This document shows positions 1-8,135 of a stretch of DNA of 64,000 nucleotides, piece by piece. The stretch is from Desulfoluna butyratoxydans. Lineage in GTDB: Bacteria; Desulfobacterota; Desulfobacteria; Desulfobacterales; Desulfolunaceae. Numbering within the stretch: the stretch's first letter is position 1; each line of letters opens with the position of its first letter. A program made the translations under genes and the position numbers. The stretch is taken from positions 434,001 through 498,000 of the forward strand of contig NZ_CAADHO010000001.1 in the NCBI RefSeq assembly GCF_900699765.1, in the 5' to 3' direction. The notes beneath the pieces were generated by a model. It made no database searches, was not told where the DNA came from, and saw nothing but the letters and a program-made list of their open reading frames with translations.

Positions 1-362
1 TCAAAGCCGGTGAAACCCGGCCAAACGGTTTATTTCGCGATGCCCGGGGGCACCGATGCCGCAGGGTGTGATGTGCGTCCGGTTGTCATGGGGTCCTGCA
101 CCTCATACCTGGTTCGCGGTTGGATTATATGGGTAACGCCAGGGAAGGGTCAGCCGGGTCAAGGGATCACTGGAGGGGGATGCGGAGTCGTGTGGATGTT
201 GTCATGCCGGGTGTCGCATCTCTGCGGAATATGTGCCGCGCTTCCTTCCTGCGGATTGTTATGTCAAATTTACACAGCATTGTCTGTGCAAGGGCAAGGG
301 ATTCAGGGGTAAAGATGCGGGCACCATGTTGCCAGGCACCCGTTTATTCGCCCTATGATATT
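1..362. other. Leading intergenic stretch, no gene supported
   Basis: Both strands carry only short overlapping open frames without a convincing ribosome binding site or recognisable protein. I see nothing assignable here apart from the hairpin that follows. Confidence 0.5.
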
Positions 363-387
363 GGGGAGCCCCCGTAAGGGGCTCCCC
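363..387 (-). terminator. Hairpin terminator downstream of the 414-890 gene
   Basis: A perfect inverted repeat, GGGGAGCCCC, a 5-nt loop, then GGGGCTCCCC, lies just past the stop of the minus-strand gene. The T-run on the minus strand is short, so it may be only moderately efficient. Confidence 0.6.
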
Positions 388-413
388 GGAATCGCCTGCA
401 AAACAGGATCGGC

Positions 414-890
414 TTAGTTATCGCGCTGATGGTTCCTGTTGAAATCGTTTTCCACCATCACGCCGAGTTTATAGGCCTTCACCCCTTCGTCATGGGGCAG
501 CACTGCGTACCCACCGACCCAGGGCTGTTGCTCGGAGAGCGTTGCCAGGCTGTTCCAGGTGCGCTCTGCCTCAAGGGTCTGATCATGGGTATCGGCGACA
601 TAATTTTGCGGGATATGGACACGCCTGACGGCAACACGCAGGTCCCCGTTGGCCATCTCTTTGGCCCGGACCTCCACCACACGGCCTTCACCGTTGGTGA
701 AATAGCTGACACCGCCGAGCCCGCGATCAAGGGCCTCGGTGCCCAGGGCATGAAGGTCACTGCCCGGAGCAGCCACCCTGCCTTGAGTGAAATCAAACAA
801 ACCGGCATGGGCCGGTGCGACGGCCATGACAAATGCTGCGATCACGGCGGTGAAAACCACATGCATATAGGCTCTTTTCACGGTCTTCAT
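414..890 (-). CDS. Small secreted protein of unknown function
   Basis: The 158-residue product opens with a clear Sec signal peptide: a Lys/Arg-containing n-region, a hydrophobic core at about residues 10-25, and an APAHA-type cleavage site near residue 29. The mature part is soluble, about 130 residues, with no cysteines and no motif I recognise; the C-terminus is polar (FNRNHQRDN). It is a single gene followed by a hairpin terminator. The signal peptide supports export to the periplasm or beyond, but no function can be given. Codon use resembles the surrounding GC-rich genes, so it looks like a genuine gene. Confidence 0.75.
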   Translation of the reverse strand: MKTVKRAYMHVVFTAVIAAFVMAVAPAHAGLFDFTQGRVAAPGSDLHALGTEALDRGLGGVSYFTNGEGRVVEVRAKEMANGDLRVAVRRVHIPQNYVADTHDQTLEAERTWNSLATLSEQQPWVGGYAVLPHDEGVKAYKLGVMVENDFNRNHQRDN

Positions 891-1189
891 AACGGGTCCT
901 CCCTTACGCTATACATACCGGTCAACACCGGCTGAATCGTCTACTTGATATGAAACTCTGTATGGGTAAGTGAGGTTACACAAAACGTGCCACGACAGCT
1001 TCTCGGCCGCCAGAAAAAAAGCGCCCCGCCAAACAGGGTCATGCGCGTGGGCTCAGGGCAAGGCACCCCGGCGTTCGGCACCGGGGTGGAGAATACTCTT
1101 CAAGGGCATGGGGATTATTCTTTAGTTGGAGGGACCGGCATGCGCGCAGCAAGGATCAGCAGCGCCTGCACCGGGACAGGTGGCCCCCA

Positions 1190-1732
1190 TCAGGCCGAAG
1201 GGGTGTCGTGTTGCAACGCCATCTCAAAGAAAAGGTGGGGCATGCCGTGGTACTCCCCGTCCAGCTCCGGCCGCCTGGAGAATCCAAAGGCGGTGAGGAC
1301 ATGGCCGGACCTGGCGTTTTCCGGGTCTGTAAGGGACACGATGCGATCCGCCTTCAGCTGATCCCGCGCAAACGCAATGCACATCCGCCCGGCCTCGGGG
1401 CCCACACCCTGCCCCCAGCTCTTCTTGCCCAGGATGGCACCCAGCTCGATGGCGTCCACTTCCGAAAGGTACCGAAGCCCGCAGTAGCCCAGGGGTTCGT
1501 CGGTCTCTTTCCACGACACCACAAACATCCCGTAGCCAAAATCCCGCCAGTGGTCCATGAGCACCCAGAGGCGCTGAGCCGCCTCCTCTTCGCCAAGGGG
1601 GGCATTGTGGGGAGGAATAAAGCGCATCACGTCCTCATCACCATAAAGGGCCACGAAAAAATCGCGGTCCGTTGGCCGGGGGGGACGGAGAGAGAGGCGA
1701 TCACTGATAAGGGGAAATGAAAATGAAGTCAT
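1190..1732 (-). CDS. GNAT acetyltransferase, RimJ/RimL-like
   Basis: The 180-residue protein starts with the typical LISDRLSLRPPRPTDRD strand-helix of RimJ/RimL-type N-acetyltransferases. It then shows the acetyl-CoA-binding region (GAILGKKSWGQGVGPEAGR, about residues 97-115) and a closing segment, DPENARSGHVLTAFGF, at about residues 136-151. Enzymes of this family transfer acetyl from acetyl-CoA to protein N-termini or small amines; the substrate cannot be read from sequence. The acetyl-CoA loop is GQGVGP rather than the commoner GxGxA. The gene is alone, with its own weak upstream AAGG. A palindrome (CACCCCGG/CCGGGGTG, 1064-1088) lies downstream. Confidence 0.85.
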   Translation of the reverse strand: MTSFSFPLISDRLSLRPPRPTDRDFFVALYGDEDVMRFIPPHNAPLGEEEAAQRLWVLMDHWRDFGYGMFVVSWKETDEPLGYCGLRYLSEVDAIELGAILGKKSWGQGVGPEAGRMCIAFARDQLKADRIVSLTDPENARSGHVLTAFGFSRRPELDGEYHGMPHLFFEMALQHDTPSA

Positions 1733-1874
1733 AGATTATGCCTTGTACGTCGAGTAAAGGTGATTCCGGCATCAACACATCACCACTCACTTGCCATGGA
1801 TTTCCAATAATGGCAATACCCAGCAGGGTCATCAAAAGCAGGAAAACAGCAAGTCGCCTCACCCTTGCATGTCC

Positions 1875-1950
1875 AACGCATTTAGATTTTGTCTCCGGTG
1901 TTCCTGTACGGGCCGACGGTTTAAGGCAAACGCCAACCAGGTCTACAGGG
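1875..1950. repeat. Degenerate end of the CCTCCGGCGG repeat family
   Basis: AACGCATTTAGATTTTG followed by a GCCTCC-like core matches the outer end of the copies at 45865 and 53273. The interior is strongly diverged, so the call is tentative. Confidence 0.4.
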
Positions 1951-2884
1951 TTTCGAGATGGCCAACCTCCCTTCCGGAGCCGCTCTCCTGAAGGGGTCTT
2001 GTCTTCCAGCGTCGATGGATCCAGAACCACTGATCCGGATAGCGCCGCACCATCTCTTCGATGACTCGGTTAAAGGCCTGGGTGTTCTCCACGAGGTCCT
2101 TCTCCGAGTCACCGGTCTTCACCACGGGAACTTCCGGACCGAACTCCGCCCGAAATTTGCCGTTTTCTCGTACCACAAAAAGAGAGATTACGGGCACGTC
2201 AGTGGCCATGGCAAAGAAGGCCAGACCTTTATTCGCACTGGCCTTTCTCCCCAAAAAGTCCACAAAAACGCTTTGACGGGGTTTGCTGGCATTTTGATCA
2301 ATAAGCAGCCCCACGAGATTGCCTTTAAAAAGCTCTTTGCGAATACCATAGACAGCCCTTCGCGTGGGATACATACGGCACCCAAACTTTTGCCGAAGCT
2401 CCTTGGTGTATCGGTCCAAAGGCTTGAAATCAAGGGTTCGATACACTGCGGCGGACTGAAAACCGGAAGCCATAATAGCTGGGGCCGCAAGTTCCCAATT
2501 ACCGATATGAGCCATAACCAGCAAGACCCCTTTCCCTTTCTTGTGGGCATTGATGACGTGGTTCATACCGTAATAACGAAACCGATGGCAGATACTCTCC
2601 AATGGCCACCGGGTGCTCTGCCCCATTTCAAAAAGAATACGAACCGTGTTGACAAAATTCAGCTTGGCAAGTCCCGTAAGCGCTTCCTGGTCCATGGAAT
2701 CACCGAAGACGTGGGTCAGGTTGTCCATGGCCACGGTTCGATGCCGTGTATCGTACTTAAACCAGGCATGTCCGACGAAATGAGCAAGCCGGTTGGCTCG
2801 TTGTGGGGGAATCAGCCCGATGAAGGTTATTAATGATCTGATAAGGTGGTAAGTCATGGACTCGATACGGCGTGAAAATTTCAT
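1943..2884 (-). CDS. Lysophospholipid acyltransferase, LpxL/HtrB-like
   Basis: I place the start at the internal ATG (product MKFSRRIES...), because GGAAG sits 6 bases upstream; the longer upstream extension lacks such a site. The 313-residue protein has an N-terminal membrane-proximal helix, then the acyltransferase signature HIGNWE (catalytic His, with Glu four residues on). A second block, LVGLLIDQN, and a later QWFWIHRRWKTRP segment are characteristic of Kdo2-lipid A late acyltransferases. Such enzymes act at the inner face of the cytoplasmic membrane and add a secondary acyl chain to lipid A. The gene stands alone, divergent from the diguanylate cyclase gene. The lipid acceptor is inferred from the family only. 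Confidence 0.85.
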   Translation of the reverse strand: MKFSRRIESMTYHLIRSLITFIGLIPPQRANRLAHFVGHAWFKYDTRHRTVAMDNLTHVFGDSMDQEALTGLAKLNFVNTVRILFEMGQSTRWPLESICHRFRYYGMNHVINAHKKGKGVLLVMAHIGNWELAAPAIMASGFQSAAVYRTLDFKPLDRYTKELRQKFGCRMYPTRRAVYGIRKELFKGNLVGLLIDQNASKPRQSVFVDFLGRKASANKGLAFFAMATDVPVISLFVVRENGKFRAEFGPEVPVVKTGDSEKDLVENTQAFNRVIEEMVRRYPDQWFWIHRRWKTRPLQESGSGREVGHLETL

Positions 2885-3280
2885 ACATCTTCCTTCGTAC
2901 TGTAAATAGCAGCAAACCGAGTGAACGGTGGTCGATTCTGGCTGCACGGCCTTTCAAACGATCACGTCACCGACGTTTACCCGCATGAGCAACGTGGCAG
3001 CGGGGCGTGTACCTGCTGCTCCGGGGTGCGTTGCCATCTCTTCTGACAACGTATTAACCTGTGGGCTATCTTGCAGCCTCGCAATTACCGTTATTTTCAT
3101 CTTCGTCCCCGCGCTTCGGATTGGTCGCCCTGCTCATCCCGGTCTCTTTCATTGCCCGCAGCGCAAGCTTTGTGATATGCTCGCAACAGGTCGTAACATC
3201 AAAAGATACACCCGGTTTTACCCCGCTCCACCCCCCTCCACGGCCCGTCTTTGAAGACAGAAACACGAAAGAAGGGCCCC
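2885..3280. other. Divergent intergenic region
   Basis: It separates the acyltransferase gene (minus) from the PAS-GGDEF gene (plus) and must hold both promoters. I find no consensus promoter, operator or RNA gene that I would defend. Confidence 0.45.
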
Positions 3281-4180
3281 ATGGACATCAAAACCGCATT
3301 CCCGAAAATCGTCGACAACATCCACGACGGCCTGTACATCGTGGACAAAGACCGCGCCATCACCTTCTGGAACAAAGCCGCAGAACGCATCACCGGGTAC
3401 GCCGCAGGGGAGGTCCTCGGCAAAAAATGCTCGGAGAATATCCTCACCCACCTGGACGGCAAGGGAAACAAGCTCTGCACCGGCCGGTGCCCCCTGGAAA
3501 AGACCATGGCCGACAAAAAGATGAGGGAGGCCGAGCTCTTCCTGCACCACAAAAACGGCCACCGCATCCCGGTCTCGGTCCGGGTCAGCACCCTTAACGA
3601 CCCTGACGGCAACGTGGTGGGGGGCATTGAGCTTTTCACGGACATCAGCTACCAGACCCTGACGGAGCAGCGAATCAAGGAGCTGGAAAGGCTGGCTCTC
3701 CTGGACATCCTCACCCAGCTTGCCAACCGCACCGGCATCCTCCGGGCCCTCCAGGGGGACTTGGAGGAGCACAAGCGCTACGGCGTGCCCTTCGGCATCC
3801 TCTTCATGGACATCGATCACTTCAAAAGGGTCAACGACACCTACGGCCATGACGCCGGAGACAAGGTCCTGAAAGCCATCGCAGATACCTTCGTGTCCAA
3901 CTCACGGGCCTTTGACCTGTACGGGCGATGGGGCGGAGAAGAGTTCATCGGCATCATCCGAAACATCACGGCCGAGGCCCTGGAGTCCCTGGGCAACCGC
4001 CTCCGCACCCTCATCGCCAATGCCACATGCATCCACAACGGCAACGCCCTGCGGGTCACCATCTCCATGGGCGCCACCGTCGTGCGGCCCGACGACTCCA
4101 TCGACAGCCTCATCAAACGCGCCGACACCCTCCTTTACGAAAGCAAGGCCGCCGGGAGAAACCGAACCTCCTTCCGCTAA
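3281..4180 (+). CDS. PAS-GGDEF diguanylate cyclase
   Basis: The chosen start (MDIKTAF) has GAAGG five bases upstream. In the 299-residue protein, residues 1-125 form a PAS domain (NIHDGLYIVDKDRAITFWN) with a following PAC segment. Residues 125-140 are a short linker helix, and 140-299 are a complete GGDEF domain. The active-site motif is intact (GGEEF, 218-222). Five residues before it is RAFD (209-212), which fits the RxxD inhibitory site that binds c-di-GMP and gives product inhibition. No transmembrane segment is present, so this is a cytoplasmic c-di-GMP synthase controlled through its PAS domain. Cysteines 50, 66 and 70 in the PAS region might hold a cofactor or metal (inference). Confidence 0.93.
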   Translation: MDIKTAFPKIVDNIHDGLYIVDKDRAITFWNKAAERITGYAAGEVLGKKCSENILTHLDGKGNKLCTGRCPLEKTMADKKMREAELFLHHKNGHRIPVSVRVSTLNDPDGNVVGGIELFTDISYQTLTEQRIKELERLALLDILTQLANRTGILRALQGDLEEHKRYGVPFGILFMDIDHFKRVNDTYGHDAGDKVLKAIADTFVSNSRAFDLYGRWGGEEFIGIIRNITAEALESLGNRLRTLIANATCIHNGNALRVTISMGATVVRPDDSIDSLIKRADTLLYESKAAGRNRTSFR

Positions 4181-4202
4181 AAAAGCCCTCCGGTGGAGGC
4201 AA
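4181..4202 (-). terminator. Short hairpin terminator between convergent genes
   Basis: On the minus strand GCCTCCACCGGAGGGC is followed by TTTTTT, immediately downstream of the 4212-5411 gene. The stem is short (CCTCC/GGAGG). Confidence 0.55.
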
Positions 4203-4211
4203 GCTGAACCG

Positions 4212-5411
4212 TTACTCGGGGCCCAACACCAGAACACGATCCCGGAACGTAAGCACTTCGACGTCTCTCAGGGTGTTGATGCCGTCCCGGTTTGAAACCC
4301 CATCCTCAACGCGGATGCTGAAGCCACTTCTCAGGCGAATGGTGTACTCGGCATAATTTCCGCTGAACAGCACGGTGTTTTCACCGCTGTTGCCCGTGAT
4401 GTCGTTGTTGTATCCGTTGACACGCACGTTGCTGTTTTTGTCCCCTGTCAGGGTGATGTCTTTGAGGTAGCGGGCATGATGGGTGTACGGAAGCTCGGGG
4501 TCGAACCGCAGGGAGAAGGTCCCTTCAAACCCGGGGTCGATGCGTGCGTTGTAGGTGAGGTAGGGGTGAAAAAAGGTGTTGTCCATAATGGCCGCCCCCA
4601 TGGGATCGTTCTGTCGAAGGCCTTTCCGGTCCTTTGCGCAGTAATGCCCGTACATGCCGCGGTCATTCCACGGCCAGGCGCCCCAGAGGCCGTACCAGCT
4701 GTCCACCACGGCGGCCAGGTACTCCTGGGAGAGGCTGTTTTCCCGGCTCCACTCGTCAACCACCTCCTCCGGCAGGTCGCCCATCAAATTGTTTGCCAGG
4801 GCATATTGCTGGGCCACACGAATTCTGGCCTGCAGCCCGGGCAAGACCCCCGGCAATGTATGGGGCCCGTCCACGCCGATGCCGAAATCATGCACCAGGT
4901 GCAGGATCTCTTCAAAGGTGGCGTCCCGGTGGTGTTCGTAATCCTGATTCATGTACCACTCCCCGCCCTCCACCTGGATTTCATCCTGGTAAAGCGGTTG
5001 CCCCTCCAGCCTCACCGGAAACCACCCATCGTCGCTTCCGTTGAGCAGAAGCAACGCCGCGCCGTTGTCGGCCATTCGGTTGGCCACGGCGGATTTGTCC
5101 TCGCCGTAAAGAGACCCGGGGAAGTCTTTCAGGTAATGCTCCAGCACCCCTTTGGCCCGAAGCATTTGAAGGTCGCTGATCTTGTCCTGGGCAAAAATAT
5201 GAATGGGCCTTCCACTGGGTGCCATGACCCGGGTGTACTTGCAGAATGCCCGTTTATAGCCTGGCTCCATGGAGGCAGGCACTGGCCCGATGCCTGGTGC
5301 CGTCCCTCCGCTGCACGCTCCCTTGGAGAGCACGGGAGAACTCCAGACACTGCAAGCAATGAGGGTGACAATAAATAAAACAACCGCCGCTGTGTTCCCT
5401 TGATCCTTCAT
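4212..5411 (-). CDS. Secreted protein with an RTX-like C-terminal module
   Basis: The 399-residue product begins with a signal peptide (hydrophobic core about residues 8-24). The central part, about 100-290, is rich in aromatic and acidic residues and contains TFEEILHLVHDFGIG. This loosely recalls a metalloprotease helix but is not a canonical HExxH. The last 75 residues (TLTGDKNSNVRVNGYNND ... DGVSNRDGINTLRDVEVLTF) resemble the beta-roll/C-terminal target region of RTX exoproteins, with DGxNTLxxVExLxF as the strongest match. A role as an exported, perhaps degradative, protein is inference. The region upstream carries a 30-bp box shared with the outer-membrane gene at 14361-15353. Confidence 0.7.
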   Translation of the reverse strand: MKDQGNTAAVVLFIVTLIACSVWSSPVLSKGACSGGTAPGIGPVPASMEPGYKRAFCKYTRVMAPSGRPIHIFAQDKISDLQMLRAKGVLEHYLKDFPGSLYGEDKSAVANRMADNGAALLLLNGSDDGWFPVRLEGQPLYQDEIQVEGGEWYMNQDYEHHRDATFEEILHLVHDFGIGVDGPHTLPGVLPGLQARIRVAQQYALANNLMGDLPEEVVDEWSRENSLSQEYLAAVVDSWYGLWGAWPWNDRGMYGHYCAKDRKGLRQNDPMGAAIMDNTFFHPYLTYNARIDPGFEGTFSLRFDPELPYTHHARYLKDITLTGDKNSNVRVNGYNNDITGNSGENTVLFSGNYAEYTIRLRSGFSIRVEDGVSNRDGINTLRDVEVLTFRDRVLVLGPE

Positions 5412-5800
5412 TCCGACTCCTTGTTGTGCTTTTTCTTTGCAGTAAGCGTCCGGTCAGCTCCGCCGCGGCGGCCGGAGCGTGTGTGTCCGGCAACCACGCA
5501 TCGGTATGCCGACGGGGTTGACTTCAAGACGCAGTGTAGAGCCGGTAAGGGGGCACATTCTATGGAGATTGTGTGTAAAAATGTATACAAATGTGAAGAA
5601 ATACGTCCCCGAAAGGGGTGACTGTTCCCATCATGGCAAAAACCCGTTGCCGCCACGGAAAAAACCGTGGTACGACCAGACTCGTGTCGTTACGTATCTC
5701 CCCCGCCGCACCACCCGACAAGGTCGGATACCGCGCGCCAAACCTCTCGGGTTTCGATTCTGAGAGCTATCTTTTTCCGTTACATGCTGGAGTTGTTGAC
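5412..5800. other. Divergent intergenic region before the response regulator
   Basis: It separates the secreted-protein gene (minus) from the response-regulator gene (plus). It holds the AT-rich 30-bp box at 5556-5585, a TGTATACA palindrome just after it, and small inverted repeats such as CCACGG/CCGTGG. I see no additional gene. Confidence 0.5.
5556..5602 (-). promoter_or_regulatory. Candidate RstA-like box, shared with 15443-15472
   Basis: The 30 bases 5556-5585 match 15443-15472 at 26 positions. Both lie upstream of minus-strand envelope-protein genes. Read on the minus strand the conserved core is TACATTT-T-CACACA, reminiscent of the TACA-spaced RstA box of enteric bacteria. A further GTGAAGAAAT half-site follows at 5593-5602. 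An RstA-family regulator gene is 200 bp away, so control by it is a reasonable inference. Confidence 0.45.
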
Positions 5801-6517
5801 ATGGAAAAGAAGATCCCCCTGCTGCTGGTTGAAGACGACAACCGCCTTGCCCCGATGATCAAAGAGTACCTGGATAAAAATGGATTTGATGTGACATGGG
5901 AACGGCGGGGAGATTGCGCGGAAAAAAGGCTGGCGGAGTGTTCGCCGAAGGTGATTGTCCTGGATATCATGCTGCCGGGCCTGGACGGGTTTTCCATTTG
6001 CCGTGCCATCCGGCCCACATTTACCGGCCCCATCCTGATGCTCACGGCCAAGGGGGACGACATCGACCACGTGGTGGGCCTGGAGCTCGGGGCCGACGAC
6101 TACGTGGCCAAGCCCGTGACGCCGCGGGTGCTCCTTGCCCGGCTCACGGCCCTGCTCCGGCGCACCCAGCCGGAACCCGAGCCCCGACATCCCACGGACA
6201 CCTTCACGTTCGGAAGCCTCGTCATCGACACCCGGGACCGAAACGCGTTCCTTTCTGGGACCCCCTTGAGTCTTACCACCAACGAGTTCAACCTGCTCAC
6301 CCTCCTGGCCTCCAGGGCGGGCGAGGTGGTTAGCCGTGATGACATTTCAACAACAATTCGTGGTGTGGCCTACGACGGGCAGGATCGATCCGTGGATGTT
6401 CTGGTCTCCCGGGTCAGGAAAAAGGTGGGGGATGACCCCAAGCGCCCCAAACGAATCAAAACCGTCTGGGCGACGGGGTACCTGCTTGTTACGACGGCGT
6501 GGGACGATCCGTCATAG
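5801..6517 (+). CDS. RstA-like OmpR-family response regulator
   Basis: The chosen start (MEKKIPLLLVEDDN) has GGAG eight bases upstream. The 238-residue protein has a receiver domain (acidic pair EDD, phospho-acceptor Asp in VIVLDIMLPGLDG, Lys in DDYVAKP) and a C-terminal winged helix (about 140-238) ending in KTVWATGYLL. The spacing and wording (RGDCAEKRL, ICRAIRP, VLLARL) are closest to RstA of the RstAB system. It acts as a DNA-binding transcription factor after phosphorylation. Its presumed kinase gene faces it on the other strand and the two coding regions overlap by 29 bp tail to tail. Plausible targets are the neighbouring efflux operon and the two genes bearing the shared upstream box. 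Confidence 0.92.
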   Translation: MEKKIPLLLVEDDNRLAPMIKEYLDKNGFDVTWERRGDCAEKRLAECSPKVIVLDIMLPGLDGFSICRAIRPTFTGPILMLTAKGDDIDHVVGLELGADDYVAKPVTPRVLLARLTALLRRTQPEPEPRHPTDTFTFGSLVIDTRDRNAFLSGTPLSLTTNEFNLLTLLASRAGEVVSRDDISTTIRGVAYDGQDRSVDVLVSRVRKKVGDDPKRPKRIKTVWATGYLLVTTAWDDPS

Positions 6518-8105
6518 ATACGGCCTGAACAGGCCAGGACAAACGGACCAGGGCACCGCCCAGGCGGGACTCGCCGATGGTCACGCGGCCCCTGTGGCGC
6601 TCTGCAATGCTGCGGACAATGGCAAGGCCCAGGCCGTGGTTTCCGGACTCCCTGTCCCTGCTCTCATCCAGTCGGATAAAGGGCACAAAGACGTTTTCCC
6701 GGTGTTCCTCGGCAATGCCGCACCCGTCATCCTCCACGGTGAGGAAAAAGTCGTCCCCTGATCGTTCCAGGGACACCTCAACAGCACTCCGGGCATACCG
6801 CACCGCATTGCCCACAAGATTCCCCAGGGCCCGCCCCAACAGACGCTCTTCAGCCAGGACCGTTGCCTGTTCCGGCTCCAGGAGGTCCCGAAAAACCACA
6901 CCCACCTCCGGCCTCACACCGGACATCCCGGCACGAAACGTCTCCAGCCACCGGGTCATGTTCACCTCATGAAAATCAGGTTTTTCGCCCCCATGCTCCA
7001 TGCGGGAAAAAGCGAGCAGCTCTTCCACCAGCCCGTCTAATTCTTCGATGCTGCACTGGATCTCTGCATTGAGTTTCTGCCTTGCCCCGGCATCGGTGGC
7101 TTCGTCCAGCAGCCCGAAGGCAAACTGGAGGCGCGCCAGGGGCGAGCGCAACTCATGGGAGACGGCATCGGCCAGGTCTATCCGGTAGGAGATCTCCCGC
7201 TGGACCTGTGCTGCCATGGCGTTGAACTCTTCGGCAAGGATATGCACGGCCGACCCCTTGGAAACCGCCACCCGGGCCGACAGATCCCCTTTTTTGAACC
7301 GCTCGGCCACCCCGGTGAGGGCATCGAGGTCCCGCCACAGGGGCCGGGTCCAGAGAAAGACCCCTGCGGCAATAAGGACCAGGAACATGCCAAGGACACA
7401 GTACACCGATACGTAATAGAGAAGAGCCTCCCCCTCGTCCAGGGAACCGAGGGCAAGGTAACTCTCAACACCGGGGAGGGTACACCAGGCAATGTCTGCC
7501 TTCTTGTCCACCCAGATCCCCCTGCGTGCCAGGCGGTCCACAGCCCCTTGTCCCCCGTCGGCGGGAGGGGCCTTGCTCAGCCGAACGGGAAACCCGAAGA
7601 CCGGCCCGATGGAGGCAAGGGCCTCCTCGGCGGAAAGGGAGTCCTGTCGCTGAAGTTCCCGGGAGATCAGATACACGGTAAGGTCCGTGACCCGCTCGTC
7701 TTCCCCCGTGTACCAGCTCGACCCGTCACGCCCCGGCTCCACCAGAAGCACCTGGTCGCTCTTGGCAAGCCGCCGGTAAAAGGCGTCTTCCGAGTAATCA
7801 CTCACGAGCTTACCGTCTACCAGCCCCTGCAGTGCGTCGTCTTCCAGGCCCTTCACGTCAGCCAGGGGCACAACCGAGACAAGCCTGCCGGACACCTCCC
7901 CAAAGGCCCTTACCAGCTCCGGCCACCGAAAGGGGGGAACCGCCCGGAACTCACGAACGGCAAGTTCCATCACCCCTTTCATGATGCGCTCGTTGTTCTC
8001 TTTTTCAAGGGACTCAAGGTAGGGCAGCACGGCCAGAAACGCCCCGACCCACACCGCCAGAACCAGCAGCAGCAACAGGTATAATTTGATAAAGATCTTC
8101 TTCAT
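6489..8105 (-). CDS. RstB-like membrane sensor histidine kinase
   Basis: This 538-residue inner-membrane kinase has a first transmembrane helix at 7-29, a roughly 200-residue periplasmic sensor, and a second helix at about 229-252. These are followed by HAMP (254-305), a HisKA domain with phospho-His317 in DAVSHELRSPLARL, and an HATPase domain with N and G boxes (NLVGNAVRYA, DDGCGI, GLGLAIVRSI). The overall plan and the HELRSPLARL box match RstB/CpxA-type kinases. The gene lies 30 bp downstream of the MacA-like adaptor gene in the same direction, so it is probably the last gene of the efflux operon. Its partner response regulator converges on it. This links sensing with export (inference). 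Confidence 0.92.
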   Translation of the reverse strand: MKKIFIKLYLLLLLVLAVWVGAFLAVLPYLESLEKENNERIMKGVMELAVREFRAVPPFRWPELVRAFGEVSGRLVSVVPLADVKGLEDDALQGLVDGKLVSDYSEDAFYRRLAKSDQVLLVEPGRDGSSWYTGEDERVTDLTVYLISRELQRQDSLSAEEALASIGPVFGFPVRLSKAPPADGGQGAVDRLARRGIWVDKKADIAWCTLPGVESYLALGSLDEGEALLYYVSVYCVLGMFLVLIAAGVFLWTRPLWRDLDALTGVAERFKKGDLSARVAVSKGSAVHILAEEFNAMAAQVQREISYRIDLADAVSHELRSPLARLQFAFGLLDEATDAGARQKLNAEIQCSIEELDGLVEELLAFSRMEHGGEKPDFHEVNMTRWLETFRAGMSGVRPEVGVVFRDLLEPEQATVLAEERLLGRALGNLVGNAVRYARSAVEVSLERSGDDFFLTVEDDGCGIAEEHRENVFVPFIRLDESRDRESGNHGLGLAIVRSIAERHRGRVTIGESRLGGALVRLSWPVQAVSMTDRPTPS

Positions 8106-8135
8106 GGCATGATTTTTTTCTGATGGCGGGTTGTC

